39,013 nt of DNA, from contig JAGLCR010000038.1 of NCBI GenBank assembly GCA_023146135.1, positions 1-39,013 on the forward strand, read 5' to 3'. Positions 6,510 through 14,631 of the stretch are shown here, in pieces; position 1 is the stretch's first letter, and each line of letters begins with the position of its first letter. The stretch comes from Bacteroidales bacterium (GTDB lineage Bacteria > Bacteroidota > Bacteroidia > Bacteroidales > UBA1556). Under the pieces are notes generated by a model. That model saw only the letters and a list, made by a program, of their open reading frames with translations. It was not told where the DNA came from and ran no database searches. The translations under genes and the position numbers were made by a program.

Positions 6510-9509
6510 ATGACAATATATAAAACTCTTAGACTTCTATTCATTTTATCTATAGCACCTACTATCAGTAGTTTTTCTCAATCGAATGACACGATAAAAA
6601 CTGATAGTGTTCAAGACAGTATTTTTGTTGCAACAAAAATATTAAGTCAAGAAGAATGGGTAGACTCGGTATACAACTCCCTTAGTGAAGACGAAAAAAT
6701 AGGACAGCTATTTATGATTCGTGCACATTCAAATAAAAATAAGGCCTATCACGAGATGGTTGCCAATGAAATTAGAAATAACAAAGTAGGAGGTCTTTGT
6801 TTTTTTCAAGGGGGACCACTTCGACAAATCAATTTAGTAAATTACTATCAAGGTATTTCTAAGACTCCACTCCTTGTTGCCATTGACGGCGAATGGGGAA
6901 TATCAATGCGATTAGACTCTGTTGATAAATTTCCAAGACAGATGACTTTAGGCGCTATTAGAGATGATAGTTTAATCACTCAAATGGGAAAACAAATTGC
7001 AGACCAGTGCAAAATAGTAGGTGTAAATATCAATTTTGCACCTGTTGTTGATGTAAACAATAACCCTCAGAATCCCGTAATCAATAGTCGGTCATTTGGG
7101 GAGAATCCAAATAATGTAAGCAATAAGGCTTTAGCTTATATGCTTGGAATGCAGGACCATTCGGTGATGGCTGTAGCAAAACACTTCCCTGGACATGGTG
7201 ATACTGATAGCGACTCGCATAAAACTCTTCCCACTGTAAATGCAAGCAAACATGATATTGACAGTATCCACCTTAGCCCATTCAAAAAGCTTATTGATAA
7301 TAATGTGGGCGGAATAATGATTGCTCATTTGTATATACCTGCTTTGGATACTACCAAAGGTAGAGCCTCGAGCCTATCCCCTATTATGGTGCAAGGATTA
7401 CTTAAAGACTCACTTCAGTTTCATGGCCTTGCCATCACTGATGCGCTAGAAATGAAAGGCGTGTCTAACTATTATAATGCAGGCGAATTAGAAGTAAAAG
7501 CCCTTTTAGCTGGCAATGACATTCTCTTGATGCCTAAGGATGTACGGGTTTCTATTGACGCCATAAAACAAGCTATTACTGATAGTGTATTACAACAAGA
7601 ATATGTTGACAATAAGGTAAAAAGTATACTAATTGAAAAGTATAAACTTGGCTTAAATCAGTTCAAACCTTTGGATAAAAATGATATTTACAATCGAATA
7701 AATACTCCTGCTGATAAAGCTTTGATTAAGCAGTTGTACCGAAATGCTATTACACTGATTAAAAATGATAGTAATATTTTGCCACTCAGCACTAGCCCAA
7801 AAATTAAAACCGCAGTGGTAACAATAGGCTTTTCAAAGGATAATGCATTTAGTAGAAGGGTAAGTGATTATCGAAAGGCTGAGCGTTTTCAAATTAAGTC
7901 ACGCTCAACACTTAGCGATGTAAAGATGATGGTTTCAAAATTAAAAAGCTATGATGTGGTTGTGGTTTGCATAAGTAAAACTAGTAATTCAGCACGTCAT
8001 AATTATGGCATCTTTCAATCAAGCATCGACTTTTGTAATTTGATGGCACAAGAAACTAAGGTTGTTGTTGACATACAAGGCAGTCCTTATGCACTTCAAC
8101 GATTTACCGAAGGCACTAAGGCAGCGGCAATAATTGTTAGCTATCAAGACAATAACGCAGCTTTAGAAGCTGCAGCTGAATCTCTATTTGGAGGATTTGA
8201 AATAAGTGGCACCTTACCCATAAGCTCATCTAAAAAACACCCTTCAGGCTTTGGCATTCGGTTAAAAAAAAAACGCCTTAGTTTCGGATACCCTGAAGAG
8301 GTCGGAATAAATAGCGATAGCTTATCTCTTATTGATTCAATCATTCAATTTGGCATTGATACAGGAGCCTATCCTGGCTGTCAAGTGCTTGTAGCAAAAG
8401 ACGGTATGATTATCTATAATAAATCATTTGGTTACCAAACCTACACCAAACAGGATACTATTTTTCAAGATAATATCTATGACCTAGCTTCTATTACAAA
8501 AGTTTTAGCCACTACATTGGCCGTTATGCGTTTAGCTGATGAAGGGAAAATTGATATTGACAGAAGGCTGAAGTACTATCTACCTGAGTTAGATTCTACC
8601 AACAAAGGCGAACTGTTGATACGTGATGTTATGAGTCATCAAGCACGACTCACTCCATGGATTCCTTTTTACAATCACACCATTACCGATGGAAAACTTA
8701 ATAAGTACCTTTATAGTAAGGAATCGAAACCTGGCTACGAAACTCAAGTAGCAGACCATATGTATATTCTCGATTCGTACCAAGATAGTATATGGGCTGA
8801 TATCATAAAATCAAAACCACTTAAGCGAAAGAAGTATAGATACAGCGATTTGGGATTTTATATAATGAAAGAAATTGTAGAACGTCAATCAAATACTAAT
8901 ATCGACCAATATGTTGATAGTGTTTTTTACCAACCCATGGGGCTGCGCAATATTGGATACCTACCACTTAAGCGTTTTGATACTAGCCTAATAGTACCTA
9001 CTGAAAAAGACAAATACTTTCGTCATCAGCTAGTACAGGGTTATGTTCATGACCAAGGTTGTGCCATGATGGGTGGCGTAGAAGGTCATGCGGGACTTTT
9101 TAGCAACAGTATCGATATTGCTGTACTTTCGCAAATGCTATTGCAGCAAGGTGTTTATGGAGGTGAAAAATACCTTGATTCTACCGAGATTGAAGATTTC
9201 ACCAGACAACAGTTTCCACTGAATGATAACCGTAGAGGATTAGGTTTTGACAGACCTATCACCAACCTCGAAGAAGGAGGTCCAACATGCGAGCTAGTTT
9301 CTTCGCATAGCTATGGGCATAGCGGATTTACAGGTACTTATTTTTGGATCGATCCCAAATACAATTTAACCTATATATTTCTTTCAAATAGGGTATATCC
9401 CGATGCCGAGAATCGACTTTTGATTAAACTGGATATTCGTACACGTATTCAGGAGAAGATTTATAGGGCTATGGAAGGCAAGTCTTTTAAGGAGGAAATT
9501 ATAGACTAG
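6510..9509 (+). CDS. GH3 beta-N-acetylglucosaminidase fused to a serine hydrolase
   Basis: This 999-residue exported protein (signal peptide about residues 1-23) joins two enzymes. Residues 45-390 are a GH3 domain with the NagZ-type signature KHFPGHGDTDSDSH (residues 224-237, including the Asp-His acid/base pair) and ITDALEMKG, whose Asp311 is the expected nucleophile. Residues 400-580 match the GH3 C-terminal domain. Residues 590-985 are a beta-lactamase-fold hydrolase with SITK (Ser661, Lys664), YSDLGF, and HSGFTG in place of KTG. The likely job is periplasmic trimming of peptidoglycan or muropeptides, the second domain acting on peptide or ester bonds. Such fusions are known in Bacteroidota. 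A GlcNAc kinase gene lies convergently 46 bp downstream. Confidence 0.92.
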   Translation: MTIYKTLRLLFILSIAPTISSFSQSNDTIKTDSVQDSIFVATKILSQEEWVDSVYNSLSEDEKIGQLFMIRAHSNKNKAYHEMVANEIRNNKVGGLCFFQGGPLRQINLVNYYQGISKTPLLVAIDGEWGISMRLDSVDKFPRQMTLGAIRDDSLITQMGKQIADQCKIVGVNINFAPVVDVNNNPQNPVINSRSFGENPNNVSNKALAYMLGMQDHSVMAVAKHFPGHGDTDSDSHKTLPTVNASKHDIDSIHLSPFKKLIDNNVGGIMIAHLYIPALDTTKGRASSLSPIMVQGLLKDSLQFHGLAITDALEMKGVSNYYNAGELEVKALLAGNDILLMPKDVRVSIDAIKQAITDSVLQQEYVDNKVKSILIEKYKLGLNQFKPLDKNDIYNRINTPADKALIKQLYRNAITLIKNDSNILPLSTSPKIKTAVVTIGFSKDNAFSRRVSDYRKAERFQIKSRSTLSDVKMMVSKLKSYDVVVVCISKTSNSARHNYGIFQSSIDFCNLMAQETKVVVDIQGSPYALQRFTEGTKAAAIIVSYQDNNAALEAAAESLFGGFEISGTLPISSSKKHPSGFGIRLKKKRLSFGYPEEVGINSDSLSLIDSIIQFGIDTGAYPGCQVLVAKDGMIIYNKSFGYQTYTKQDTIFQDNIYDLASITKVLATTLAVMRLADEGKIDIDRRLKYYLPELDSTNKGELLIRDVMSHQARLTPWIPFYNHTITDGKLNKYLYSKESKPGYETQVADHMYILDSYQDSIWADIIKSKPLKRKKYRYSDLGFYIMKEIVERQSNTNIDQYVDSVFYQPMGLRNIGYLPLKRFDTSLIVPTEKDKYFRHQLVQGYVHDQGCAMMGGVEGHAGLFSNSIDIAVLSQMLLQQGVYGGEKYLDSTEIEDFTRQQFPLNDNRRGLGFDRPITNLEEGGPTCELVSSHSYGHSGFTGTYFWIDPKYNLTYIFLSNRVYPDAENRLLIKLDIRTRIQEKIYRAMEGKSFKEEIID

Positions 9510-9555
9510 GGACTAGTTGTTTATAATAAAGTATTCTTGCTGCTTTTTCATTTTA

Positions 9556-10389
9556 TTATTTATGAAAAGCCACCAAATTATGAATCGGCTCTTTTATGAT
9601 TAAAACTGGCTTATAGCCCTCACTTTCTAATTCTTCCTTTAAAATATCCTGAAAATAAAAGGCAATGGACCCCACAAAACCAAGGCCTGTTTGTTTGTCA
9701 AAGTCCAAGGTGTTAAGTTGGTAACGTATAAAATCTCGAAATGAATTTCGGATTATATTCTGAATGAAATTATGTTCATGATACTCGCCAGCAAAACTGG
9801 TAAAACTAGCCAAGTACCTATTGGGAAAAGGTTTTTTATACACATTATTCAATACAGAAGCCAAATCAATAGAAAATAAAGCGCTAAATTTTTCACTTAA
9901 AACTGTCGGCATTTCTTTACGCAAAAACGATTGCAATAATTGCTTACCAATATATGACCCACTACCTTCATCACCCAGTAGATATCCAACCGACTTAATT
10001 TGCGATGTAAATAAAGACCCATTATAAACAGCAACATTGGAGCCTGTACCCAAAATACAAGCCACACCAGGCATACGGCCAAAAAGCGCATGTGCCGATG
10101 CCAATAAGTCGGAATATGTATTAATTTTAGCCATAGTAAACACCGAAGATAGTCCTTGGTGAACAATATCACATTTTTCGCTTAAGGCACATCCTGCACC
10201 ATAGAAAAACACCGCCTCTACCAACTCAACATCCAATTCCGAAAAACAGGAAATCACAATATCATGAATGGCATTAGCTTCAATAAAATAGGGATTAATA
10301 CCTTGGGAGTAAAAAGATTGCTGTTGTCCATTATCAAACAGTAAAACCCAATGAGTTTTGGTAGATCCAGAATCTGCAATGATTTTCAT
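9556..10389 (-). CDS. BadF/BadG-family N-acetylglucosamine kinase
   Basis: This cytoplasmic kinase of the ASKHA fold likely phosphorylates GlcNAc released by wall turnover. The 277-residue protein begins with the phosphate-1 loop IIADSGSTKTHWVLL. It continues with GTGSNVAVYNG and GYLLGDEGSGSYIGKQLL, which are typical of BadF/BcrA/GlcNAc kinases, and a C-terminal GSIAFYF segment. It sits next to a GH3 beta-N-acetylglucosaminidase, which supports GlcNAc as substrate, although glucosamine or MurNAc cannot be excluded. The start codon lies only 4 nt after a -7-like box and 12 nt after the T-run of a hairpin, so its expression may be regulated there. Confidence 0.87.
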   Translation of the reverse strand: MKIIADSGSTKTHWVLLFDNGQQQSFYSQGINPYFIEANAIHDIVISCFSELDVELVEAVFFYGAGCALSEKCDIVHQGLSSVFTMAKINTYSDLLASAHALFGRMPGVACILGTGSNVAVYNGSLFTSQIKSVGYLLGDEGSGSYIGKQLLQSFLRKEMPTVLSEKFSALFSIDLASVLNNVYKKPFPNRYLASFTSFAGEYHEHNFIQNIIRNSFRDFIRYQLNTLDFDKQTGLGFVGSIAFYFQDILKEELESEGYKPVLIIKEPIHNLVAFHK

Positions 10390-10393
10390 TTTG

Positions 10394-10425
10394 TAAAGAT
10401 AAAAAACAAAACGCTATTGACACAA
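10394..10425 (-). promoter_or_regulatory. Promoter of the GlcNAc kinase gene inside a palindrome
   Basis: On the minus strand TTG (10425-10423) is followed after 21 bp by TATCTTTA (10401-10394), a match to TTG-N20-TAnnTTTG except for the last base. The downstream arm of the large inverted repeat (GTGTCAATAGCG) lies in the spacer. The ATG follows the box after 4 nt. Confidence 0.42.
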
Positions 10426-10474
10426 CAGTAAAATTATTATTGAGAATAATAATAAAACAAGCGTGTCAATAGCG
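10401..10474 (-). terminator. Terminator-like nested hairpin after the small T9SS gene
   Basis: 12-nt outer arms (CGCTATTGACAC at 10412-10423 and its complement at 10463-10474) enclose a second perfect hairpin ATTATTATT-gag-AATAATAAT. On the minus strand the outer arm is followed by TTTTGTTTTTT. It can terminate the gene ending at 10502. It also overlaps the kinase promoter, so a dual or regulatory role is possible. Confidence 0.6.
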
Positions 10475-10501
10475 CATTAAAAAAGCTGAACTAGAATATA
10501 T

Positions 10502-11242
10502 CTAACGTATAATCATTCGTTTACGAACATTATACTTCTCATTCTTCAACTGATAAATATAAATACCTGCAGGCAAATCACCTTTTACAAATTCTATTTT
10601 ATTAATTCCCTTTTGTGCTTCAATAAGCTCAGCTCGAATTAGCTTTCCGTCAATACTATATACTTCAAAGTGGATCGCTGTACTCTTTGGACTTTGAAAC
10701 CGAATAGTAGTTTTATAATCAAACGGATTAGGTGCGTTTTGGCGAACAACAAATTGATCCTCTTGCACATTACTAAAACCTACAGATGAGGAATCTAGTA
10801 CTTTAAAATCATAATCAATAGTATGAATTTGGGTATTATTTGGATTTCCTCCCAAAAATATCTTAGTGTAAAGGGTTAGTGTGTATGTTCCCACATCAGC
10901 ATTTGTTGGAGTTCCTTGAATAATAATACAACCATATGTACCTCCAAGCCAATAATCATTAAGAGAATTTGTTACGTATGAAAAAGACGCTGGTATTCCA
11001 GCAACGCTATCCAATCCAACTGAATCAATAGCAATAGGATAACCAGAAACTAAAGTATCGATAGGAATCCTCATATTAATCACTTGGTTATAAGCAAAAG
11101 TAGCTACTGCTGGCGGTATTCCCTGCGATGCATCTGGGTCTGTTAGAGCAGGGCCAGGGAAAGGAACTGGTGTACATTGTGCGTTAATCTTTCCAATAGA
11201 TAAAATGCTCAAAAGAGCAATAAAAAGTACTGTTTTCTTCAT
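10502..11242 (-). CDS. Small secreted protein with T9SS type A sorting domain
   Basis: The 246-residue protein has a signal peptide (residues 1-21, ending INAQ), a central beta-rich region of about 130 residues reminiscent of Ig-like or cadherin-like repeats (PTNADVGTYTLTLYTK), and a C-terminal domain from about residue 165. That domain contains NAPNPFDYKTTIRF, then GIYIYQL, and ends in KRMIIR, the hallmark of T9SS type A cargo. It should be exported by Sec, then secreted by T9SS and anchored or released at the cell surface. The central region gives no enzymatic clue. The gene appears monocistronic, with a hairpin terminator directly after it. Confidence 0.87.
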   Translation of the reverse strand: MKKTVLFIALLSILSIGKINAQCTPVPFPGPALTDPDASQGIPPAVATFAYNQVINMRIPIDTLVSGYPIAIDSVGLDSVAGIPASFSYVTNSLNDYWLGGTYGCIIIQGTPTNADVGTYTLTLYTKIFLGGNPNNTQIHTIDYDFKVLDSSSVGFSNVQEDQFVVRQNAPNPFDYKTTIRFQSPKSTAIHFEVYSIDGKLIRAELIEAQKGINKIEFVKGDLPAGIYIYQLKNEKYNVRKRMIIR

Positions 11243-11301
11243 TTTTATAATTTTAATTAATATTATTCAAGTTTATAAATCAAGGACAATTAAAAATGTT
11301 A

Positions 11302-12675
11302 TTAGTTGTCTTGTACGATATTTTTCTTTTCATGTTTCACTACCCCTTTAGTTTTCCAACGCCCCATTTTATAATATATAAAAGAAGCCGTTAATCCAAA
11401 ACTCCAGCCAATAGGCACTCCCCACCAAATACCATCAGAGCCAAGTCCCATTTCTGGCCGACTCAGATAATACGAAAGTGGAATACGAAGAAACCACAAT
11501 GCAAATAAGGTAATAAACATGATGACAATGGTATCGCCAGCTCCTCGCAAAAGGCCGTGAACAGTAAACATTGCTGAGAATACTACATAAAATGAACTTA
11601 CAATAACCAGATAAGAGTAACCTATCTCAATAACTTTAGCATCATTAGTAAACATCCCCATTAAGCTAGGTCCAAAAAAGTACATAATAATTGATACGGC
11701 AACTGAAAAGGATGAGGAAATCATCAGAGTGATATAGAAACCTCTTCTAACTCTTTCAATTTTATTGGCTCCAATATTCTGCCCTACAAAAGTAGCCAAG
11801 GCTGAAGAAAAAGCCATTGCTGGCATTGATGCAAAAGAATCTAACCTACTAGCTGCAGTAAATGCAGCAATGGTATCCGTTCCAAAATCATTGACAATCC
11901 GCAAAATAGCTATCATTCCCATAGCCACAAATGACTGTTGTAAGCCAGTTGGCAAACCTATCCTAAGGCTTTGCATGAATATTTTCCAATCAAAAACTAA
12001 GCTTTTCAATGAAAAGTGAATCAATGAATTACCTTTATTAATTTGAATTGTGACCCCTAGAAATGCTATTGCTTGTGCCAGAACACTAGCATAAGCAACT
12101 CCCTTGATACCCCATTCAAATACAAGTACAAATAATAAGTCGAGGCCAATATTTAGCAAAGTAGAAAATATGGTGAAATATAGAGGTGATTTTGAGTCAC
12201 CCATTCCACGCAAAATTCCATTTGTGCCATAAAATGCAAACATAAAAACCATTCCGCCCATGTAAATTTGAAGATAATCTACAGCATCATCAATTATTTC
12301 GGCAGGCAGTTTAAGAGCTAAAAATATATCATGGCTAAAGTAAATGCCAAATATTGACATAATAAGAGAAGTAACAAAGATAAACACATAAAATGTATTA
12401 ATTGCTTTCACTACATTGCCGTATTGTTTGGCGCCAAAATACTGAGAAACGACCACGGTAACACCTGAGGAAACCCCTAACAAAAGTGAAACTAAAACAA
12501 AAATAACTGGAAATGATGCACCAACAGCTGCAAGAGCTTCTTTACCCAAAACATTACCTACCACAATACTATCCACCACATTATACAGCTGCTGAAATAT
12601 CGTAGCTGCTATAATGGGAAGAGCAAACATGATAATCTGCTTACTTTCTTTTCCTGTGGTTAAATCTCTTGCCAA
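11302..12675 (-). CDS. MATE-family multidrug/Na+ or H+ antiporter (TTG start)
   Basis: The 457-residue, 12-helix protein starts with ARDLTTGKESKQIIMFALPI and continues into FQQLYNVVDSIVVGNVLG, the typical MATE opening. The second half repeats the fold from about residue 230 (GLPTGLQQSFVAMGM). MATE exporters remove cationic drugs or metabolites in exchange for Na+ or H+. Substrates cannot be predicted. The start is TTG at 12675: an in-frame stop lies at 12687-12685 and the first in-frame ATG (12630) would delete the conserved N-terminus. A TAGTTTTG box lies 17 nt upstream. The next gene (10502) is 59 bp downstream. Confidence 0.92.
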   Translation of the reverse strand: MARDLTTGKESKQIIMFALPIIAATIFQQLYNVVDSIVVGNVLGKEALAAVGASFPVIFVLVSLLLGVSSGVTVVVSQYFGAKQYGNVVKAINTFYVFIFVTSLIMSIFGIYFSHDIFLALKLPAEIIDDAVDYLQIYMGGMVFMFAFYGTNGILRGMGDSKSPLYFTIFSTLLNIGLDLLFVLVFEWGIKGVAYASVLAQAIAFLGVTIQINKGNSLIHFSLKSLVFDWKIFMQSLRIGLPTGLQQSFVAMGMIAILRIVNDFGTDTIAAFTAASRLDSFASMPAMAFSSALATFVGQNIGANKIERVRRGFYITLMISSSFSVAVSIIMYFFGPSLMGMFTNDAKVIEIGYSYLVIVSSFYVVFSAMFTVHGLLRGAGDTIVIMFITLFALWFLRIPLSYYLSRPEMGLGSDGIWWGVPIGWSFGLTASFIYYKMGRWKTKGVVKHEKKNIVQDN

Positions 12676-12692
12676 TTTTTTCGATTAAAGGC

Positions 12693-12700
12693 CAAAACTA
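12693..12700 (-). promoter_or_regulatory. -7 box TAGTTTTG before the MATE gene
   Basis: This is a full TAnnTTTG match on the minus strand, 17 nt before the TTG start codon. A TTG lies upstream with a short 15-bp spacer (12716-12718). Confidence 0.42.
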
Positions 12701-12770
12701 CAATAAAATAGCCTGCAATAAATTGATTATTGCACCTTGCTTTGTTTCTATTTTAGAATTAATCAGACGG

Positions 12771-13865
12771 TTAAAAATTTTCAGGTATTTCAACTTGTGT
12801 GGCACCAACACCATAGTCGGCCATAGATGCAGCACGATAGTAAAGCCCCTCATACTGATCTAAAATCTCATATACATCTTTCTTTAATGTGCCTGACCCT
12901 ACTCCATGTATAAATACTACTTTATGATATTTATGAGTAATAGCACTTTCCAAGCATCGTTCAAAATAAGCTATTTGCAAATTTAGCATTTCGGAATTGC
13001 TCATACTAGAGTGATCACTCACCAATTCCCAAATATGCATATCAACAACCGCTTCTCCCTCTTTTGTTTTATGTTTAAGAATTTCATCATTCTGTAATAC
13101 TGGTGCTGACACTATTTCGGTAATTTGCTCATCTTCTTTACCCTCCACCTCAATCAACTCACCCATAAGTGGTATATTCTTTATTTCAACCAAGCGATGT
13201 AAAAATGCTTTCTGCGAAAAAAACAATGAATCTACATAAGCAGATTCTTTATAAAAGCGATTTCCTCGTAAGCGAATATCAGTACTTACGGGTGCCAATA
13301 GTTTTTTTGACTGCTCTTTAATAAAAATCATTTGCACATTGGCATTCAACCATGAGTCCAATTGCTCACGACTAATAGTTTCGAGAAAGTATCGGGAATA
13401 TTCTGGTGCTGACCCTGAAGCAACCTGATGAAAAGCTTGCTGCCCTTTTAGGCTAACGCTAAACAAAACTTTATGTGATGAAAAATTTACCAAATAAATA
13501 TCGAGTTCGCCGGTAATAAGCATCCCTTGATGTTGAGGCGCAAAAGCTAGATATATTGAAAAATCATCTGCCTTACGATCTTGTGGGTAAATAATAAGAG
13601 AACTAATATTAGCATTTTCAAATGACTCTGGCTCCGCTTCTTCCTTGGGCTCCACAACCGGTATATCCTTAATACTATCTTCAATAAACATTTTTTCGGC
13701 AGGAGTTTCTGCCATAATAAGTATCAAATCACGTGTCATATAGGGTATTTCAAAACCATCTTCGGTTTCTACTTTTACCATTGTTGGCGAAACAAGCTCG
13801 CTAACAACACCTCCACCCGACTCATTCATGAACTTTACACGATCGCCTATTTTATATCTTGTCAT
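12771..13865 (-). CDS. DUF2027 and Smr domain protein
   Basis: The 364-residue protein has an N-terminal SH3-like DUF2027 region (IGDRVKFMNESGGGVVSELV, residues 6-25, extending to about residue 50), a middle beta-rich region of about 200 residues, and a C-terminal Smr domain (residues 272-364). The Smr domain shows VVDMHIWEL, the KVVFIHGVGSGTLKKDVYEI core and a closing GVGATQVEI. Smr domains nick or cleave nucleic acid in MutS2 and relatives, but here no MutS part is present. This architecture is widespread in Bacteroidota without an assigned role. The HGxGxGxLK loop is intact, so nuclease activity is possible. A -7 box lies 18 nt upstream of the ATG. Confidence 0.88.
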   Translation of the reverse strand: MTRYKIGDRVKFMNESGGGVVSELVSPTMVKVETEDGFEIPYMTRDLILIMAETPAEKMFIEDSIKDIPVVEPKEEAEPESFENANISSLIIYPQDRKADDFSIYLAFAPQHQGMLITGELDIYLVNFSSHKVLFSVSLKGQQAFHQVASGSAPEYSRYFLETISREQLDSWLNANVQMIFIKEQSKKLLAPVSTDIRLRGNRFYKESAYVDSLFFSQKAFLHRLVEIKNIPLMGELIEVEGKEDEQITEIVSAPVLQNDEILKHKTKEGEAVVDMHIWELVSDHSSMSNSEMLNLQIAYFERCLESAITHKYHKVVFIHGVGSGTLKKDVYEILDQYEGLYYRAASMADYGVGATQVEIPENF

Positions 13866-13883
13866 AATGCTCTAAATTTTATA

Positions 13884-13891
13884 CAAAATTA
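13884..13891 (-). promoter_or_regulatory. -7 box TAATTTTG before the DUF2027-Smr gene
   Basis: This is a full TAnnTTTG match on the minus strand, 18 nt before the ATG at 13865. No TTG is seen at the expected distance. Confidence 0.4.
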
Positions 13892-13958
13892 AGGATTTTT
13901 GAGGCAGGCTTGACTTTAGGTTTGATGATAGATATTAACCAAAACACCATGATAAGTA

Positions 13959-14498
13959 CTACTCCTCAATGATAATACAACCAATTTTCTCAGGATGATC
14001 TTTAACAATGCTTGATGACTTTTCTTTTCGGCTAATCCATAAAATAATAAAATCGCCTACCGCACCAAGTGTTAAGAATAAAGCAAGAATAAATAGTAAA
14101 AAATCGCCAGTTGTAAGTGATACAAATAATGGAATAATTCCTGTAATAAGACCAGGTGTGGCAAGCGCAACTCTATACTTCGACATGGCAATTGACTTAT
14201 TATAATGACAGTATGGAGTCATATCTTTCCAAATCACTCCAAACTTAATATTCTTATAATCGCCATTAGTAAGAATAATGTATGCCAAGGCGTGCAATAA
14301 TTCATGAACAGCAACAAAACTCAATAATACCAGAAGAGCCCATACCAATTCACTTTTGAGAAATACTATCTCAGCAAACAAATCAATACTTTGGTGCCAA
14401 AGTAAATAAAAAGGCACACCAGCAAACAGTCCCACGGGAATTAGGAAGGCCAAACCCAATAAATTAGCTTTACTAGAATCAATGGTTAACTCGCGCAT
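13959..14498 (-). CDS. DUF3267 membrane protein with HExxH motif
   Basis: The 179-residue protein has about four predicted membrane segments and VHELLHALAYI at residues 64-74, an HExxH zinc-protease motif (His65, Glu66, His69) inside a hydrophobic stretch. This matches DUF3267, a family of putative membrane zinc metalloproteases related in layout to site-2 proteases. The third metal ligand cannot be identified by eye. DMTPYCHYNKSIAMSKYRVALATPG in the middle is the likely second conserved block. No substrate or partner is suggested by the neighbours. The C-terminus is short and charged. Confidence 0.75.
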   Translation of the reverse strand: MRELTIDSSKANLLGLAFLIPVGLFAGVPFYLLWHQSIDLFAEIVFLKSELVWALLVLLSFVAVHELLHALAYIILTNGDYKNIKFGVIWKDMTPYCHYNKSIAMSKYRVALATPGLITGIIPLFVSLTTGDFLLFILALFLTLGAVGDFIILWISRKEKSSSIVKDHPEKIGCIIIEE

Positions 14499-14585
14499 TT
14501 ATGATAATTGTATTTTCTAAATAGCGAAGATGCGACAAAAAAATGACTTTCCAATAAGAGGATTTTATCGCATCAGCATTTTTAC

Positions 14586-14593
14586 TAATTTTG
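14586..14593 (+). promoter_or_regulatory. -7 box TAATTTTG before the LtaS-like gene
   Basis: This is a full TAnnTTTG match, 38 nt before the ATG at 14632 and within the 133-bp divergent region. No TTG is seen at the right spacing. Confidence 0.38.
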
Positions 14594-14631
14594 TGTTTTC
14601 AGTAAAATTTAGACAATTGACTTAAATATTA

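Noticed and set aside
9510-9555. Terminator between the GH3 fusion and the GlcNAc kinase
   Set aside because: No stable hairpin with a T-run can be drawn in this 46-bp gap.
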